Shown piece after piece: positions 62,001 to 64,000 of a DNA stretch of 64,000 nt (its first letter is position 1; each line of letters starts with the position of its first letter). The position numbers and the translations under genes were made by a program. Origin of the DNA: Psoroptes ovis (Eukaryota > Arthropoda > Arachnida > Sarcoptiformes > Psoroptidae); contig PQWQ01000007.1 in NCBI GenBank assembly GCA_002943765.1, positions 1,738,501 through 1,802,500 on the forward strand. The letters are read 5' to 3'. Under the pieces are notes generated by a model that was given only the letters and a program-made list of their open reading frames with translations, made no database searches and was not told the origin of the DNA.

Positions 62001-62735
62001 TTAGTTCAAGATTGAATTGGATTGAATTTTGAATTGGAAAAACAAAAAAAAAAAAAAAAATTCAAGATCAAGTTTATTTGAGTCGCAAATTTCGTTGCCA
62101 GAAACTGGCCAAGCTCACGATTGTTCGAAGTAATATCATCATCATCATCATCAATGATTGGAGTAATTCAAGAAATTCGATTGTTTTTCCCGAACCCGTA
62201 ATTCATTTATTTCGAAATGTTTCTTCGGTTTTTGTTTTTTTTTCGATTTCTAAATTTAGAAATTTTTTCCGTGATTTGCATCAATTTTGATTAATTCATT
62301 CATTCATTCATTTGTTTATTTGAAACAATGTCTAGCACCACCACCACCACCAATGATTGACCATATCGTTGATAATGACAAACACTAAATATCTTCGATC
62401 TTCGGCTATTTTTATTTTCGAATTGTTCTTAATTATCATTCGGAAAAATCTTGGTCAATTGCTTGTTACAGACATGATTATCATCCATGATAATCATTAT
62501 CATCGAAGATGTTCCGATTATCTCCAAAATACCATCACAGTGTTGCACATGAATGAATGCGATACAATTTTCATCAAAGATCTTGATCAAAAGATGTCGC
62601 CATTAATGATGATTTTCAAATTAAATCAAGAATTAAATGAAATCAAGAATTTAATGATTTAACGATATAATGATGATCACATTTGTTTTTGATATAATAA
62701 TGAATTAATAAAAAGAATTAAGAAATTGTGTTCGA
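59074..62735. other. AT-rich stretch between exon candidates and the cyclase
   Basis: Contains (TG)14 at 59408-59435 and T/A tracts. Plus-strand frames include 60558-60878 (106 codons; Ile run then LGFEFPSNFDALFHQRIALI and acidic/Phe-rich), 61772-61957 (MTIPLRIEKYLMARFNENRN) and 62357-62662 (101 codons, ending MSPLMMIFKLNQELNEIKNL). The last would be convergent with the cyclase gene. All are unsupported beyond length; over 60558-60878 the minus strand has an equally plausible Asn/Ser-rich frame. Confidence 0.35.
59408..59435. repeat. (TG)14 microsatellite
   Basis: Fourteen uninterrupted TG units, the longest dinucleotide repeat in the window. Confidence 0.93.
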
Positions 62736-64000
62736 TTAAGTGGAAGAAAATTCTGTTTGTTTTGGTTGTGGTTGTATTGGTGGTTGTGTTTGAAGCTCAT
62801 CGTTCATTGATATTGATTGTTGTGAATAGGAAGATATGGACAAATCAACATTTGTATGAATTGTTTGTATTTGTAAACAATCATCCGTACAACATTGTTC
62901 AACATCCAAATCGTTTGAATCATTAGGATTATTAGTTTTCATACCCAGTAACCAATAAGTAGTCATTTTTCCTTTGCCTTTTACATCAATTTCACCTCTT
63001 AGCTGTAGATCGAATTCTTGAAATTTATCCAACAGCGTTTTGGTGTATGAACTGACATGTATTTTCAATGCTATTAATAATTAATGAATGAATTTTAGAC
63101 AAATGATTTTTCCAATTATAAACCTATACCTTGTCCAGTTGATTCCATTCTAGACGCTGTATTTACTGTATCACCAAAAAGACAATATCTTGGCATTTTC
63201 AATCCAACTACACCGGCCGCACATGAACCTGTGTGTATGCCGATCCTAAGCATTAATTGTTCATTTGGACGATGTCTTATTTTGAATGATTGTACTGCAT
63301 TCAACAATGCTAGTGACATGCGGGCAATTTCTCGACAATGGCGTTCACCATTTCGTACTGGTACACCTGATACGACCATGTAAGCATCGCCGATCGTTTC
63401 AACTTTGTATACATCGAAATTTTCCAAAATTGAATCAAAACAAGTGTACAGATCATTCAATAGATTTACAACTTGCATAGGAGTGCTTTGGGCCGATATT
63501 TTCGTAAAACCGACAATATCGGAAAAATAAATGGTCACCGAATCATAGGCTTCGGCACGAACAGATTGACCACTGATTAATTGGCTAGCCACCGATCTAG
63601 TGGAAAAAGATAGGTTATTTGAATGATAATCATACCAGTTTTCAATTACTTTGGCAACAATTGATAAAGTAAATCTTCAGCTTTTCGTTTTTCTTCCAAA
63701 TAATCAGCTGTACGTTCTTGAACCAAAGATTCAAGATTGGTCGCATATTGTTCCATACGTTTTAGCAGATTATCCAATATGTTTGAACTTTCATTTTCTC
63801 TGAAATAATTGAAAAAATAAAATCATTACCAAATGAATGAATAACTAGACCAAAGATTTAATACTTATTAATTCGTCGAATAATTGATTGTAATGTAAGA
63901 AAATCTGGCCGCTCATTCGGATCTTCATGCCAACATCGTCTAATCATTTGCAGAACGGCTTCATCGGCCATATGTTCTTCAAGTAATGGGCGTAGCGATG
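62736..64000 (-). CDS. Receptor guanylate cyclase, natriuretic-receptor type (3' part)
   Basis: Partial gene cut by the window edge. Exons: 64000-63865, 63799-63650, 63596-63130 and 63070-62736; introns are 65, 53 and 59 bp with GT-AG ends. The visible 361 residues start in the end of the kinase-homology domain (RCWHEDPNERPDF, about 21-33), pass through a coiled-coil linker (about 46-92, NLLKRMEQYATNLE to LLYQLLPK), and continue into a complete class III cyclase domain. Metal-binding Asp121 (FSDIVGFT) and Asp165 (ETIGDAYM), the guanine-specifying pair Glu161 and Cys233 (RYCLFGDTVN), and the catalytic Asn240 and Arg244 (TVNTASRMES) are all present, so it should be active. The order is that of membrane receptor cyclases, and segments such as TPMQVVNLLNDLYTCFD are near-identical to natriuretic peptide receptors 1 and 2 as I remember them. 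The receptor and transmembrane parts lie beyond the window. It would convert GTP to cGMP on ligand binding. After the domain end (TYWLLG, 293) there is a 68-residue polar Gln/Ser/Asn-rich tail. Confidence 0.95.

Noticed and set aside
62726..62926. 66-codon plus-strand ORF rich in Val
   Set aside because: Antisense shadow of the cyclase C-terminal tail, where Gln/Thr codons read as Val/Leu.
63286..63480. 64-codon plus-strand ORF inside the cyclase
   Set aside because: Antisense shadow of the cyclase catalytic exon.
1..64000. CRISPR array, prophage or viral insertion
   Set aside because: No spaced identical repeats and no phage or viral protein frames were found on either strand.

Overview
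The window looks like nuclear DNA from a small-genome arthropod, most likely an astigmatid mite of the Dermatophagoides/Psoroptes/Sarcoptes kind. This rests on the strongly AT-rich base, the dense ATG/GAT/CAA/CAAA microsatellites, introns of 53-104 bp, poly-Gln/His/Asp tracts in proteins, and a natriuretic-receptor-type guanylate cyclase. The organism call is inference from composition and gene style. There are no bacterial-type operons, no CRISPR array, and no tRNA or rRNA gene that I could recognise.

Three loci are well supported. (1) The right edge, 62736-64000 on the minus strand, holds the 3' end of a receptor guanylate cyclase: four exons, the end of the kinase-homology domain, a coiled-coil linker and a complete class III cyclase domain with every key residue. 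(2) 50761-52071 plus is an intronless 436-residue polytopic membrane protein that resembles the arthropod gustatory-receptor superfamily. It has a small upstream ORF overlapping its start codon and AATAAA signals just after its stop. (3) 18593-20031 minus is a low-complexity Gln/Ser/Asp-rich protein reconstructed from three exons joined by phase-0 introns; its 3' end is unresolved and its family is unknown to me.

Two non-autonomous DNA transposons can be defined from their ends. A 147-bp piggyBac-like MITE lies at 30499-30645 with TTAA duplications. An 80-bp mariner-like MITE lies at 45489-45568 with TA duplications. A GC-rich 61-codon relic at 29552-29737 resembles the C-terminal tail of a LINE reverse transcriptase, but only weakly.

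The rest is AT-rich DNA full of short open frames. Some of these have signal-peptide-like or Q-rich starts, good splice acceptors, or a nearby AATAAA. I list those as low-confidence candidate exons or small genes. In several places both strands look equally protein-like, so protein-like composition alone is weak evidence here. For a compact mite genome the density of confident genes is low. Long introns of genes whose exons I cannot recognise, or a real gene-poor stretch, would both explain it.

Apart from sharing the window, the three main genes show no functional link. The cyclase would turn an extracellular peptide signal into cGMP. The chemoreceptor-like protein would act in a sensory membrane. 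The Q-rich protein could be a regulatory or scaffold protein.
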